Source: Burkholderiales bacterium (GTDB lineage Bacteria > Pseudomonadota > Gammaproteobacteria > Burkholderiales > Burkholderiaceae_C). Taken from it: a stretch of DNA of 7,095 nt. The notes below the pieces were generated by a model that saw nothing but the letters and a program-made list of their open reading frames with translations, was not told the DNA's origin and ran no database searches. The DNA is taken from positions 1 through 7,095 of the forward strand of contig CANHOE010000129.1 of NCBI GenBank assembly GCA_947462175.1, given 5' to 3'. Made by a program: the position numbers and the translations under genes. Below, in pieces: positions 6,907-7,095 of the stretch. Numbering within the stretch: position 1 is the stretch's first letter; every line of letters begins with the position of its first letter.

Positions 6907-7095
6907 ACGTGAGCGCGAGTCCGCCAGCGGTTCCGCAGGCGGCGCCTCGATGGCATAGACCCGCCGTTGCGCGGCCTCCAGGGCTGCAGTGATGCTGACG
7001 CGCTTGCTCGACTGCAAGGTTGATCCCGACACGGTCTCCGTACACGCCGGGAAAAGCTTGCAGGCCAGCCATTTCTTGGCGTCAACCTGGAGCCT
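6901..7095 (-). pseudogene. 3' end of phage terminase small-subunit-like gene, apparently frameshifted, partial
   Basis: From the right edge leftwards, one minus-strand frame runs 64 codons to TAG (6903-6901), starting RLQVDAKKWLACKL and ending with VSITAALEAAQRRV and a Pro/Ala/Glu-rich tail. 'R-L-x-V-D-x-R/K-K-W-x-x-x-K-L' and 'V-S-I-T-A-A-L-x-x-A-Q-x-R-V' are typical of the C-terminal half of phage terminase small subunits, which bind packaging sites and load DNA on the large subunit. Between them the family expects P-K/G-x-Y-G-D-R. That text (PGVYGDRVGINLAVEQA) is present, but in a neighbouring frame. The simplest reading is loss of one base in the A-run at 7052-7055 (T-run on the coding strand), then a compensating shift near 6997-7010. 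No large terminase follows on the left, as it normally would, so the prophage is decayed or the gene displaced. The N-terminal part lies beyond the window. Confidence 0.6.

Noticed and set aside
6738..6992. 84-codon frame encoding TTHYPLP repeats
   Set aside because: The peptide repeat simply reflects the 7-base DNA tandem (three units give seven codons), and the frame continues antisense to the terminase-like gene.

Overview
This GC-rich window looks like a chromosomal segment of a betaproteobacterium, most likely Burkholderiales. That placement is inferred from the strong G/C third-position bias, the DusC-type dihydrouridine synthase, the pterin dehydratase, the DUF808 membrane protein and the tightly packed gene order. 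No rRNA or tRNA gene and no CRISPR array was seen.

Positions 1-5873 are ordinary, dense housekeeping-type sequence. A partial minus-strand reading frame at the left edge resembles the N-terminus of an RluA-family pseudouridine synthase. It is followed by a full ABC exporter half-transporter (101-1984, +), a 4a-hydroxytetrahydrobiopterin dehydratase (1985-2374, -), a DUF808/YedI-family membrane protein (2505-3452, +), a secreted single-domain FKBP prolyl isomerase with a TTG start (3497-3934, -), a tRNA-dihydrouridine(16) synthase DusC (4024-5007, +) and an unrecognised 231-residue soluble protein (5178-5873, +). Strands alternate almost gene by gene, so most of these are probably single-gene transcription units and show no shared pathway. 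Two of them concern RNA modification (the RluA-like fragment and DusC).

From 5874 onward the window becomes a low-coding accessory junction. It holds about 340 bases with no gene, then a decayed IS21-family remnant (a 17-codon piece of the IstB C-terminus plus degenerate terminal-type repeats, about 6210-6436). Next come a small exported six-cysteine protein (6513-6722), a (GGGTAGT)n heptamer array with G-quadruplex potential (6858-6906), and the 3' end of a phage terminase small-subunit-like gene on the minus strand (6901 to the right edge). That gene seems to carry two compensating frameshifts. The right end therefore looks like the edge of a decayed prophage or other mobile island lying mostly beyond the window. 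No large terminase follows the small subunit, which supports decay.

I see no convincing new multi-gene system. The most interesting items are the quadruplex-prone heptamer fused to the terminase stop codon, the frameshifted terminase end, the six-cysteine exported peptide lodged between mobile remnants, and the unrecognised 231-residue protein.
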